From NCBI RefSeq assembly GCF_041949975.1, contig NZ_JBHFQG010000017.1:16243-80242 (forward strand): DNA of 64,000 bases, written 5' to 3'. The DNA is from Alteribacillus sp041949975. Lineage in GTDB: Bacteria > Bacillota > Bacilli > Bacillales > Marinococcaceae. Under the pieces are notes generated by a model. That model was not told the origin of the DNA, searched no databases, and saw only the letters and a list, made by a program, of their open reading frames with translations. A program made the translations under genes and the position numbers. Of this stretch, positions 1 to 8,467 are shown piece after piece (the stretch's first letter is position 1; each line of letters begins with the position of its first letter).

Positions 1-472
1 GCAATACTAAGGAAAAAGAAAAAATGATAGGGTCAGGAACACTTCCAATCCAGTCCATGGATCGGTATACGATATAAACCACAAAAACGCCTAAAAGAAT
101 GGCGACTCCTATATCCTGAATAGAATGGCCGCCATAAAGGAGAGTGTTAGTTGATATGAAAATTATAATACCACTTGCGAGTGCGGTAAAACGACGGTCA
201 GATACCTCAGGTATGAGAAAGCCCCAAAAAGCTGCAGCAATTTGTACTTCACGTGGAGGAAATATATAAGCAGAACCAGTCGAGGGTTGAGAGGCTTCGG
301 ATGGAAGAGAAAATTCTAAGATTCCATGTATATAAACAGTAAGAGCAAAAACTACAAGCAGCTTAAAACCTAAATGTTTATCGACTATCCAAAAAATAAG
401 TGCGGTTACTGTTAAAAAGAACCAATCATTCAGCAGCAATGCAGCTGTGTTTGCAATCCAATCCATAAACAT
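1..472 (-). CDS. PAP2-like membrane protein, 3' end outside window
   Basis: This reading frame runs off the left edge; 157 codons are visible. The start is ATG at 472, preceded by a good GGAGGG ribosome site. The protein is mostly hydrophobic, with about five membrane segments. Its layout resembles the PAP2 (lipid phosphate phosphatase) family: a loop near residue 72 that aligns with the PSGH motif is followed by AAFWGFL, and a later GHSIQD segment aligns with the HYPSD motif. Here the loop reads PREV, so the PSGH signature residues are missing and the protein may be a non-catalytic relative. Family assignment is inferred from topology and these local matches; no specific function can be given. 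Confidence 0.55.
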   Translation of the reverse strand, partial: MFMDWIANTAALLLNDWFFLTVTALIFWIVDKHLGFKLLVVFALTVYIHGILEFSLPSEASQPSTGSAYIFPPREVQIAAAFWGFLIPEVSDRRFTALASGIIIFISTNTLLYGGHSIQDIGVAILLGVFVVYIVYRSMDWIGSVPDPIIFSFSLVL

Positions 473-602
473 CTCTTTCCCTCCTTCCGGTAAAGAGAAT
501 TTTTCTGTTAAATAGATTAAATACTTGAGACGATGCTGCAAGTTTAATTTAGAACGAAAAATTTTTTATAATGCACCCTTGGTTTCTTAAAGAAGAAAAA
601 GA

Positions 603-632
603 CTGGGCTCAGGTTAAAAAAGAGCCCGGTTC
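603..632 (-). terminator. Terminator downstream of yqhP
   Basis: GGGCTC (605-610) pairs with GAGCCC (622-627). Read on the minus strand, the stem is followed by a T-rich run. It lies just past the stop of the minus-strand yqhP gene. Confidence 0.55.
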
Positions 633-994
633 TTTTTCCGGTTCTTTTTCCCCTCAATCACAGTTAAGTTATGGTCATTTCGCCGTTTATTTATTGCTCG
701 AGAGGGGCGTTTTTTTGATGATTTTTTTGCTTGGGGAGATTTTGCCGCTTTGTAATGCTTCTTGTTTAAGTTTCTAGCTGCTGATTTTGGGCGCGCAGCG
801 GACTGATATTGACTCATAGACATTCTTTTTAAAATGACTCTTGTGAATAGAAAATACAGACCAACAGCAACAGCTGCCCCCACCACCAAATAGGTAATTA
901 ACCCAAGAGGATCTGTTACCAGTTGATATCCTAACCCTAAAGCCGCCAGACCGAAAACGATGATTATAAAAGGATTTGCCGGTAGACGGGACAT
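614..994 (-). CDS. yqhP: YqhP / SA1362-family small membrane protein
   Basis: A 126-residue protein with two hydrophobic segments near residues 10-30 and 34-55, followed by a very basic, Lys/Arg-rich tail, probably cytoplasmic. Size, topology and position beside yqhR and the Xaa-Pro peptidase fit the YqhP (SA1362) family, whose function is unknown. The start ATG at 994 has a strong GGAGGTGAT ribosome site. In B. subtilis yqhQ follows on this side of yqhR; no yqhQ is visible here. Confidence 0.7.
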   Translation of the reverse strand: MSRLPANPFIIIVFGLAALGLGYQLVTDPLGLITYLVVGAAVAVGLYFLFTRVILKRMSMSQYQSAARPKSAARNLNKKHYKAAKSPQAKKSSKKRPSRAINKRRNDHNLTVIEGKKNRKKNRALF

Positions 995-1646
995 GGGATC
1001 ACCTCCGCAATCCTATATTTTTTTTAAGCTATAAAAAAGCGGTTCAGCCATTTATGCTGCTTTATGCTTCTTCTTTTTAAATCGTTTTTTTGAAGTAATT
1101 TCCCCTTTGTATCGTTGACTAACAAAACAGAAAATAAACCGGCCTCCACAGCGATAATGCAAATGTTGTACTTTTGAAATTCTTCAATAGCTAGTGGATT
1201 TCCTGCTATAACATTGTGTACAGCGACGTGACATTTGAACAATCATTTAATAAGGAGTACCAAAGATGATAAGTTATACAAGACTTTCATTAAGAAACTT
1301 AACGAAGCAACAAGTATACGAAAGTGCCTTATATTTATGAAAGCGTTGAAACCAGCTTCATCTATTATATTACTTAATATTCTACATGAATTCGTCAATC
1401 TCCTCTATAGGAAAGGTATAATGCAACAAAAAACAGGAAAGCTAATAACTACTCTTACATCATTGGACACTTCCTATATTTATCCATTCCCTTTTTTATA
1501 AAAAATACACCTGTAATGAATAAAATACGTAAAGAATAGAAAAGTATGAATGATACAAACAACGTAAAGCAGAATTTTATTGTTAAAACAAAGTGAGTAC
1601 TTACGAGGAGGATCCCTCAGGCATGCTGTAAATTGGAGGTGAAAAT
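995..1646. other. Gene-poor gap between yqhP and yqhR
   Basis: About 650 bases without a convincing gene. Two overlapping opposite-strand frames (1024-1242 minus and 1235-1501 plus) both need TTG starts, lack a ribosome site and match no family I recognise. The last 20 bases carry the GGAGGTG ribosome site of yqhR. In B. subtilis yqhQ lies in this interval, so this may be the relic of a deletion. Confidence 0.4.
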
Positions 1647-2105
1647 ATGGAAAAAGGCTGGCTTTATCATCAAAGAGTAGCAGCAATAGGTTTTTTTGGA
1701 GGGTTGATTTGGAGCTGTATCAGTTATGCTCTTCATTATTTAAACTTCACTAAATTAGGACCAGCAATGGCTATGCTTCCTTGGGCTCTCCCAGAATGGA
1801 AAAATTCATACCTGGGCCATATTGCGGGGATTTTATTTATTTCGTTATTATCTATTGCTGTTGCTTTCTTTTATAGATTTTTATTTCAAAGATGGGATTC
1901 GATTTGGCCGGGAATTGGGTTTGGGATAGTACTCTGGTTAGTGGTTTTCTACTTGCTCCGACCATTATTTCCAGGGGTCGGACCAGTAAATACATTAGGG
2001 ACATCTACAGTAGTTACAACTTTATGTCTCTTTATATTATATGGTGTGTTTGTAGGATATTCCATTTCTTATGAATATAATGAATTTCAGCGCCATAAAG
2101 CGTAA
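1647..2105 (+). CDS. yqhR: YqhR-family membrane protein
   Basis: A 152-residue protein with four predicted membrane segments (around residues 12-30, 55-78, 88-107 and 122-143) and short hydrophilic ends. It starts at ATG 1647 after a GGAGGTG ribosome site. Size, topology and position upstream of the Xaa-Pro peptidase and efp match YqhR of Bacillus, a conserved integral membrane protein of unknown function. The aroQ (yqhS) gene that follows yqhR in B. subtilis is missing. Confidence 0.7.
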   Translation: MEKGWLYHQRVAAIGFFGGLIWSCISYALHYLNFTKLGPAMAMLPWALPEWKNSYLGHIAGILFISLLSIAVAFFYRFLFQRWDSIWPGIGFGIVLWLVVFYLLRPLFPGVGPVNTLGTSTVVTTLCLFILYGVFVGYSISYEYNEFQRHKA

Positions 2106-2244
2106 TCTATTCAAAAAACCTCCTCTATGGTAAAATATTTCAATAAGTGTTCATTGAAACACAAAATTACACTTTATTTCTTGCTCCGCTGGTATCCGGG
2201 CAATTGCAGGATTTGGTTTTAAACAAATATAGGGGAGGAATAGT

Positions 2245-3315
2245 ATGAAAAAAAGACTGGAAAAACTTCGGCAAACTTTAAAAAACAATTCTATTGATGC
2301 TGTATTTATAAAAAGTCCTGCGAATCGACGGTATTTATCTGGTTTTACTGGGACAGCTGGAGCGCTTTTTATATCGCAAACCAAAGCCTGCCTGATAACA
2401 GATTTTCGATACATACAACAAGCTCAAAAACAATGCAGGGAGTTTGAAATTATAGAGCAGACAGCCTCTATATTTGCTTCATTGGGTAAATTAGTCAAAG
2501 AAACAAATGCTCATTTATTAGGTTTTGAAAAAGAATATTTAACTTATGCTGATTATGAGTTATTAGAAAAAAATACAGAAGCAGAATTAAGAGCGGTAGA
2601 AGGCCTAGTTGAAGAAATCAGGCTCTTTAAGGATGAAGAGGAATTATCGCTATTAAAAGAAGCAGCCTCAATAGCAGATAAAGCCTTCGATCATATTACA
2701 AAATTTATTAAGCCGGGTTTGAAAGAAATAGAAGTCAGTAATGAACTGGAATTTTTTATGCGAAAACAAGGTGCTGTTTCTTCATCTTTTGATATTATTG
2801 TCGCATCAGGTTGGAGGAGTGCTTTGCCACATGGCGTTGCAAGTAATAAAGCCATTGAAAGTGGAGAATTAGTTACACTGGACTTTGGAGCTTATTATAA
2901 AGGATATTGTTCCGATATTACTCGTACTGTGGCAGTAGGTGAACCTTCTGGAGAGTTAAAGAAAATTTACCAGACGGTCTATGAAGCCCAATTGAAAGCA
3001 GTTGCAGAAATAAAGCCAGGAATGTCTGGTGTTGAAGCAGACGCGATAGCGAGAGAATACATTAAAAAACAAGGATACGGAAACTATTTCGGACACGGGC
3101 TTGGACATGGTTTAGGCATGGAGGTACATGAAGGACCGCGACTCTCCCCTAAAGGCAATAGAAAGCTGGAACCAGGAATGGTGGTAACCGTAGAACCTGG
3201 TGTGTATGTTCCTGAAACCGGGGGAACCCGAATCGAAGATGATATTGTGATTACGAAACAGGGAAATGAAAAACTTACACATTCTCCAAAAGAAATAATG
3301 ATTGTTGGAGAATAA
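2245..3315 (+). CDS. yqhT: M24 Xaa-Pro peptidase (YqhT type)
   Basis: A 356-residue metallopeptidase of the aminopeptidase P/prolidase family, expected to remove N-terminal residues preceding proline in cytosolic peptides. It has a creatinase-like N-terminal domain (about residues 1-130) and a pita-bread catalytic domain. The five metal ligands are visible: Asp in LDFGAYY, Asp in CSDITRT, His in GHGLGMEVHEGP, Glu in VTVEPGVY and Glu in GTRIEDD. The start ATG has the ribosome site AGGGGAGGA. It lies 70 bases upstream of efp, as in B. subtilis, and is probably co-transcribed with it. Confidence 0.9.
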   Translation: MKKRLEKLRQTLKNNSIDAVFIKSPANRRYLSGFTGTAGALFISQTKACLITDFRYIQQAQKQCREFEIIEQTASIFASLGKLVKETNAHLLGFEKEYLTYADYELLEKNTEAELRAVEGLVEEIRLFKDEEELSLLKEAASIADKAFDHITKFIKPGLKEIEVSNELEFFMRKQGAVSSSFDIIVASGWRSALPHGVASNKAIESGELVTLDFGAYYKGYCSDITRTVAVGEPSGELKKIYQTVYEAQLKAVAEIKPGMSGVEADAIAREYIKKQGYGNYFGHGLGHGLGMEVHEGPRLSPKGNRKLEPGMVVTVEPGVYVPETGGTRIEDDIVITKQGNEKLTHSPKEIMIVGE

Positions 3316-3385
3316 TTCGTACACCACCGACACCTGTGTTATAGTAGAATGGAATGAATGATTTGGTAGATTTGGAGGAAATGTA

Positions 3386-3943
3386 ATGATTTCAGTAAAT
3401 GATTTTAAGACAGGCTTAACAGTAGAAGTCGATAATGACATTTGGCAGGTCATTGATTTTCAACATGTTAAACCTGGAAAGGGTGCAGCCTTTGTAAGAT
3501 CAAAGCTGCGCAGCCTGAGAACCGGTAATATTCAAGAAAAGACATTTCGGGCTGGAGAGAAAATAAACCGTGCTCATATCGAACGCAGGAAAATGCAATA
3601 CTTATATTCAAGCGGCGACACGCACACGTTTATGGATAACGAAACTTTTGATCAGATTGAGCTGACAAGCAAGCAGATTGAACATCAGCTTAACTTTTTA
3701 AAAGAAAATATGGAAGTGCAAATTATCAGTTACGGTTCAGAAACACTGGGAGTAGAAGTTCCTAATACAGTGGAACTGGAAGTGACAGAAACAGAACCTG
3801 GTATTAAAGGTGACACGGCTTCCGGCGGGACAAAACCAGCCATACTTGAAACAGGTTACTCCGTACAAGTTCCTTTCTTTGTTAATGAAGGAGATATCCT
3901 GGTAATAGACACTAGAAGCGGTGAATATGTATCCAGAGCATAA
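3386..3943 (+). CDS. efp: Elongation factor P
   Basis: A 185-residue elongation factor P, the standard length. It binds stalled ribosomes near the E site and promotes peptide-bond formation at polyproline stretches. The N-terminal KOW-like domain carries the PGKGAAF loop, whose Lys near position 32 is the modified residue in Bacillus. Two OB-fold domains follow, with the C-terminal signature ending in GEYVSRA. The start ATG follows TTGGAGGAA. A strong terminator at 3993-4034 closes the transcription unit. Confidence 0.97.
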   Translation: MISVNDFKTGLTVEVDNDIWQVIDFQHVKPGKGAAFVRSKLRSLRTGNIQEKTFRAGEKINRAHIERRKMQYLYSSGDTHTFMDNETFDQIELTSKQIEHQLNFLKENMEVQIISYGSETLGVEVPNTVELEVTETEPGIKGDTASGGTKPAILETGYSVQVPFFVNEGDILVIDTRSGEYVSRA

Positions 3944-3992
3944 ATAGCATATTTAAAGCCAGGGGCTTTCTCAAAAAAAGCCCTTGCATGGT

Positions 3993-4034
3993 AAACAGCC
4001 GGTCGTGAAAATAAATCACGACCGGCTGTTTTAT
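3993..4034 (+). terminator. Terminator after efp
   Basis: A long perfect hairpin: AACAGCCGGTCGTGA pairs with TCACGACCGGCTGTT around an AAATAAA loop and is followed by TTATTT. A smaller GGGCTTT...AAAGCCC hairpin lies just upstream, near 3962-3983. Confidence 0.85.
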
Positions 4035-4154
4035 TTGTGAAAGCAGTACTATTGCGCTTATTCAGAAGGTTGGAAGCATGGTTTAAAAGCAACCCCCTTC
4101 AAAATGCAGGTAACTAGAAGTTGAAAATCCTTTCCTTGGTTACTGTTCCGCTTG

Positions 4155-4285
4155 TCTTTTTTCGGTACGGGGTACCAAGAACCTTTCTTGAAGCCCGTTC
4201 TTTCTTGTAGGGGGTACTAAGCCCCTTTCTAGATGACCAATTCTTTTTGGTTCCTCTGGTTCCGGGTTCCAAGAGAGATCCCTGC
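4155..4285. repeat. Imperfect ~42-bp tandem repeats before spoIIIA
   Basis: A GGGGTACCAAG-type core at 4169 recurs as GGGGGTACTAAG exactly 42 bases later (4210-4221). A third, more diverged unit, GGGTTCCAAG, lies near 4264. Each core is followed by a CCTTTCT or related tail. The 42-base period keeps frame: a minus-strand frame (4317-4114) reads them as 14-residue repeats with RKGLSTPYKK and RKVLGTPYRKK. No ribosome site or family supports translation, so I list it as a repeat in the roughly 500-base gap between efp and spoIIIAA. Confidence 0.6.
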
Positions 4286-4537
4286 TTAACGTAACGAAAA
4301 AGGCACCGGACGTTCACGGGAATACTGCAAAAAAGAAGGGAAGGGTATCCTTTACTTTCGGGATAAAACTGATTTTAGGGATTGGAACCTTTCAAACAAA
4401 AAGCCCTCCCCGTCCTGCTGATAACATGTAAATATTATTCGGGGTTATTCCCTTAAGCCCATTTCTTTACTGAAGAGTTCTATGCAGAGAAAAGTTGAAT
4501 AAGGTGTACAAACGGTAAATTGGGAGGAGGAGGAGAA

Positions 4538-5461
4538 GTGGATGATATCCTTGCGCTTCTGCCTGAACATCTGCAAGCTCTTTTTAACCGCGTGTCTGAT
4601 TGGTTTTCCATAGAAGAGATACGCTTAAGAATTTATACTCCTATAGAGATTATTACGAGAGATAAAGTATTCCCCCTCTATTCAAATGATAATTATCCGT
4701 ATGTCATTACAGAGGAAGATATTGAATATATATTAAATCAGTTAAGTGAATTTTCTATGTATGCATTCCAAGAAGAACTCAAGCAAGGTTTTATAACGAC
4801 AAAAGGCGGCCACCGAGTGGGTGTTGGAGGACAAGTCATTCATGAAAATGGTGTGATTCAAAGTTTAAAGCATATTCGATATTTTAACATCAGAATTGCC
4901 AAAGACCGAAAAGGAGCAGCTGAAAAATATTTAGACAAGCTGTATGCAGCCGGTTATGACGATACATTGATAATCGGTGCTCCCCAATCAGGCAAAACAA
5001 CTTTCCTTCGTGACCTTGCAAGGTGTGCTAGTGAAGGAATGCCGGAAATAAATCTTCCTTCAAAAAAAGTAGCAATTGTGGATGAACGTTCTGAGCTTGC
5101 TGCATGTTACAAAGGTATCCCTTCTTTTGACGTTGGAACAAGGACAGATGTACTCGATGCCTGTCCTAAAGCCGTTGGAATGATGATGATGATACGCTCC
5201 ATGAGCCCGGAGCTAATTATTGTTGACGAGATCGGCAGACTGGAAGACTCTGAAGCTATTATGGAGGCAGTTCATGCAGGTGTGACAATTATTTGTTCGG
5301 CTCACGGAAGTTCATTAAATGAAATAAAAAGACGTCCTATTCTAAAAAAATTATTAACCAATGGCATATTTAAACATATTGTTACCCTTAAAAGAAATCA
5401 TGGAATAATGGACGTGAAAATAGATTCCTTCTTAAAATCTTACAAGGCGGCCGAAATATGA
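4538..5461 (+). CDS. spoIIIAA: Stage III sporulation ATPase SpoIIIAA
   Basis: A 307-residue secretion-type ATPase of the mother-cell/forespore channel (SpoIIIA-SpoIIQ complex) needed for sigma-G activity after engulfment. Walker A GAPQSGKTT lies near residue 154 and Walker B LIIVDEIGR near 233. The start is taken as GTG 4538 because the strong GGAGGAGGAGG site ends just upstream; an in-frame TTG at 4520 lies inside that site. It opens the complete eight-gene spoIIIA operon and overlaps spoIIIAB by four bases (ATGA). Confidence 0.95.
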   Translation: MDDILALLPEHLQALFNRVSDWFSIEEIRLRIYTPIEIITRDKVFPLYSNDNYPYVITEEDIEYILNQLSEFSMYAFQEELKQGFITTKGGHRVGVGGQVIHENGVIQSLKHIRYFNIRIAKDRKGAAEKYLDKLYAAGYDDTLIIGAPQSGKTTFLRDLARCASEGMPEINLPSKKVAIVDERSELAACYKGIPSFDVGTRTDVLDACPKAVGMMMMIRSMSPELIIVDEIGRLEDSEAIMEAVHAGVTIICSAHGSSLNEIKRRPILKKLLTNGIFKHIVTLKRNHGIMDVKIDSFLKSYKAAEI

Positions 5462-5970
5462 GTTGGCTAGGTGCATTATTTATATTAACAGCTTGTACAT
5501 GGACAGGGTTTGAAATTGCAAAAAAGCTCACAGAAAGACCGAGACAGCTTCGCCAATTAAAAGTTGCTCTGCAAAGCTTTGAAGCTGAAATAATGTATGG
5601 AATGAGTCCGCTCGCGGAGGCAAGTGAAAAAATTAGTAAACAGCTTCCAGTGCCTGTATCTTACTTGTTCAAATATTTTAGCGACTATTTAAAAAATGGG
5701 GAAAGAAATGCTCAAAAAGCATGGACAAAAAGCCTTGAAGAGACTTGGCCTTACACTGCAATGGGAGTACAAGAAAAAGAAGTAATGCTGCAATTTGGTT
5801 CGACACTTGGCAAGCACGAAAAAATGCAGCAGCAAAAACATATTAGGCTTGCTATGGTGCATTTGGAAAAAGAAGAAGCAGAAGCAAAGGAGAAACAAAA
5901 CCGTTATGAAAAGATGTCAAAAACACTTGGGTTTTTAGCAGGGTTGCTGCTTATCATACTGTTTTTATGA
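5458..5970 (+). CDS. spoIIIAB: Stage III sporulation protein SpoIIIAB
   Basis: A 170-residue protein with an N-terminal hydrophobic segment, a helical middle region (about residues 30-150) rich in Glu and Lys, and a C-terminal membrane anchor. It resembles the GspF/T2SS-like SpoIIIAB, which acts in the mother-cell membrane with the SpoIIIAA ATPase. It starts within the spoIIIAA stop (ATGA overlap), indicating translational coupling. Length is standard. Confidence 0.93.
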   Translation: MSWLGALFILTACTWTGFEIAKKLTERPRQLRQLKVALQSFEAEIMYGMSPLAEASEKISKQLPVPVSYLFKYFSDYLKNGERNAQKAWTKSLEETWPYTAMGVQEKEVMLQFGSTLGKHEKMQQQKHIRLAMVHLEKEEAEAKEKQNRYEKMSKTLGFLAGLLLIILFL

Positions 5971-6022
5971 TCGAGTTGAACCAGTCCAGCCTCATTTTCA
6001 GAGGAAAAAGGAGGACACAGCA

Positions 6023-6229
6023 ATGGCCTATGATGTAAACACGATATTTCAAATAGCAGGCATTGGGATTATCGTAGCTATGATTCATACTGTACTAAAG
6101 CAAATGGGAAAAGAGGATTGGGCACACTGGGTTACTTTAATAGGATTTGTAGTCGTTTTGTATATGGTGGCATCAATTATAGATGATCTTTTTCAAAAGA
6201 TTAAAAGCGTTTTTTTGTTTCAAGGATAG
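6023..6229 (+). CDS. spoIIIAC: Stage III sporulation protein SpoIIIAC
   Basis: A 68-residue protein with two membrane helices (about residues 7-24 and 34-54), the usual size and form of SpoIIIAC. It has a strong AAAAGGAGGAC ribosome site and lies 52 bases after spoIIIAB and 6 bases before spoIIIAD. It is a small integral component of the sporulation channel in the mother-cell membrane. Confidence 0.92.
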   Translation: MAYDVNTIFQIAGIGIIVAMIHTVLKQMGKEDWAHWVTLIGFVVVLYMVASIIDDLFQKIKSVFLFQG

Positions 6230-6235
6230 GAGGCG

Positions 6236-6637
6236 ATGGCTATTGAAATCGTTCAAGTGGTCGGTTTCGGTCTCATCGCCACTTTTTTAATTATGGTAAT
6301 TAATGAACAAAAACCTGTAATAGCCCTTGCAATTGCTCTGGTAACAGGAGCCATGATTTTTTTGTTTATTATGGCTCCGCTGCAGTCAGCTTTAGAACTT
6401 ATCTCAACATTATCAGGACAAGCTGGGATCAATAATATGTATATTCAGACTCTTCTTAAAATCATTGGTATTGCTTACTTGTCTGAGTTTGGAGCGCATA
6501 TAGCAAGAGATGCAGACCAGGAATCGATTGCTTCTAAAATTGAACTTGCAGGAAAAATGATGATTATCATGATGGCTATTCCAATTTTTCAAGTTTTAAT
6601 TGAAACTGTATTGGCTCTTGTACCTGGCGGGGCTTAA
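6236..6637 (+). CDS. spoIIIAD: Stage III sporulation protein SpoIIIAD
   Basis: A 133-residue membrane protein of the spoIIIA channel with about four hydrophobic segments, homologous in form to SpoIIIAC plus an extra helical hairpin. The first ATG (6236) lies only two bases after the GGAGG ribosome site, shorter than normal spacing. An ATT at 6242 would have ideal spacing, and family members start close to IEIVQ, so the true start is uncertain by two codons. It is followed 12 bases later by spoIIIAE. Confidence 0.92.
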   Translation: MAIEIVQVVGFGLIATFLIMVINEQKPVIALAIALVTGAMIFLFIMAPLQSALELISTLSGQAGINNMYIQTLLKIIGIAYLSEFGAHIARDADQESIASKIELAGKMMIIMMAIPIFQVLIETVLALVPGGA

Positions 6638-6649
6638 GGAGGTGAACGT

Positions 6650-7843
6650 ATGGTAAAAAAAATATCTCTTTGCCTCCTGCTAATAATATTGCTTTTGCCT
6701 GTATTACCCGCTCATGCAGAAACAGATCAAGCAGATGATGAAGAACATACTGGAATTGAAGAATTGAAAGAAAATCATTTGGAAGCTTTAGGACTTGAAG
6801 AAGTAACAAAATTTTGGGAAGAACTTTCAAGAAAATACGGGGTATTTTTACCAGAGTCTCAAAAAGGGTCACTTAAAGATTTCTTGAATGGAGAGAAATC
6901 TTTAAATCCAAAAGATTGGGGAAAAGCTTTCCTTCGTTTTACTTTTCATGAAATAACAGCAAATGGTCAATTGATGGGAACGTTATTATTGTTAGCAGTG
7001 TTTAGTGCTATATTAAAAGCTCTGCAAAATGCCTTTGAAGAAGAATCTGTTAGTAAAGCTGCTTATGGTGTTATTTTCATTGTATTAATTATTATTGCAC
7101 TAAATAGTTTTTATATAGCCATGAATTATGTCCAAGACACCGTAGCTGATATGGTACATTTTATGATTGCCTTGCTGCCTTTAATGCTGGCTTTATTAGC
7201 AACAAGTGGATCATTAGCAACAGCAGGTTTATTTCACCCTCTTGTCATTATGCTCGTGCAGTCAAGCGGTGTATTAATACAGTATGTTATTTTACCTTTT
7301 TTATTTTTTTCTGCTGTCCTAAGCATTGTCAGCAGTTTAAATGAACACATAAAAGTAACAAAGCTGGCTGAACTGCTTAGAAATGCCGCGATGGGTATTT
7401 TGGCTGTCTTTTTCACTATTTTTTTAGGGGTTATTTCGGTTCAGGGGGCAACTGCAGCTGTAACCGATGGAATTGCTATTCGAACTACAAAATTTCTTGC
7501 AGGCAACTTTGTTCCTGTAATAGGAAGAATGTTTACGGATGCTGCCGATACCGCTCTAGGGGCCTCCGTTCTATTAAAAAACACAATTGGACTGGCAGGG
7601 GTAGGGATTCTTTTTATCATTTGTGCTTTTCCAGCAATTAAAGTATTAGTAATTGGGATTATTTTCCACTTAACAGCGGCGCTCATACAACCATTGGGAG
7701 AAGGCGCTTTATTAGATGCTCTCTCCACACTTGGAAAAACCGTTCTTTCAATGTTTGCAGCTTTAGCTGCTGTATCTTTTATGTTTTTCCTAGCACTTAC
7801 GTTAATCATTGCTTCGGGGAATATTTCCTTGATGGTGAGGTGA
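6650..7843 (+). CDS. spoIIIAE: Stage III sporulation protein SpoIIIAE
   Basis: A 397-residue polytopic membrane protein with an N-terminal signal peptide (hydrophobic core at residues 5-20, likely cleavage after AHA), an acidic extracytoplasmic segment (about 25-100) and then some eight membrane helices. This is the largest integral subunit of the spoIIIA channel. The AAGGAGGTGAA ribosome site precedes ATG 6650. Length and operon position are standard. Confidence 0.95.
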   Translation: MVKKISLCLLLIILLLPVLPAHAETDQADDEEHTGIEELKENHLEALGLEEVTKFWEELSRKYGVFLPESQKGSLKDFLNGEKSLNPKDWGKAFLRFTFHEITANGQLMGTLLLLAVFSAILKALQNAFEEESVSKAAYGVIFIVLIIIALNSFYIAMNYVQDTVADMVHFMIALLPLMLALLATSGSLATAGLFHPLVIMLVQSSGVLIQYVILPFLFFSAVLSIVSSLNEHIKVTKLAELLRNAAMGILAVFFTIFLGVISVQGATAAVTDGIAIRTTKFLAGNFVPVIGRMFTDAADTALGASVLLKNTIGLAGVGILFIICAFPAIKVLVIGIIFHLTAALIQPLGEGALLDALSTLGKTVLSMFAALAAVSFMFFLALTLIIASGNISLMVR

Positions 7844-7849
7844 GTTAAT

Positions 7850-8467
7850 TTGGAGTGGTTAGGCAATTGGATGAGCAATTTAATTGTGTTTTTGCTAGCT
7901 GCCTTTCTTTTAGAAATGCTCCTCCCAGCTTCATCCCTGCAAAAATACGCCAGACTGGTACTCTCTTTTATATTAATGCTCATTATAATTGAACCTCTTT
8001 TATCGTTAACAAAAGGACAAGCAGACGATATATGGGAACAAGAAATAGCCAGTATCAATGACGAAGCAGTTCATTCTGAATCAATAGAATCTAACATGAA
8101 TCAAAAGAAAAACGAAATAGAAGAGGGACAAGATGCATATATTTCTAAACAAGTAACTAACTATCTAAGAGAGCAAGTAGAAGACACACTAAAAGAGCGT
8201 TGGGGGTGGGAAATTGAAGAGCTTTATGCAGACTGGAAAGGAGAAGATCCAGAAGAAATGAATGTTCACCTTTCCCTTACTAGATTTACACCAGAAGCAG
8301 GTGACAATGAAATTCAGCCCGTAAAAATCCAAATAGAAGACGAAGAGGAAATAGAAAGCAAAGAAGACACTTCAGAAATAGACGAGGAAATGTATGCGTA
8401 TTTAACTCAAGAATGGGAAGTAAATCGAGAACAAATCCATATAACAGTGACAAAGGAGGGGGGATAG
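7850..8467 (+). CDS. spoIIIAF: Stage III sporulation protein SpoIIIAF
   Basis: A 205-residue protein with two N-terminal membrane segments (about 9-27 and 35-52), followed by a soluble domain unusually rich in Glu and Asp. SpoIIIAF has a ring-building-motif fold in the intermembrane space. TTG 7850 is chosen as start because GAGGTGAG lies at proper distance and no ATG fits. It overlaps the start of spoIIIAG. Confidence 0.9.
   Translation: MEWLGNWMSNLIVFLLAAFLLEMLLPASSLQKYARLVLSFILMLIIIEPLLSLTKGQADDIWEQEIASINDEAVHSESIESNMNQKKNEIEEGQDAYISKQVTNYLREQVEDTLKERWGWEIEELYADWKGEDPEEMNVHLSLTRFTPEAGDNEIQPVKIQIEDEEEIESKEDTSEIDEEMYAYLTQEWEVNREQIHITVTKEGG

Noticed and set aside
1024..1242. 72-codon minus-strand frame between yqhP and yqhR
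   Set aside because: Needs a TTG start with no ribosome site and matches no family I recognise. A plus-strand frame (1235-1501) has the same problems.
4114..4317. Minus-strand frame encoding basic 14-residue repeats
   Set aside because: No clear ribosome site and the frame simply follows the 42-base DNA repeats. Reported as a repeat instead of a gene.
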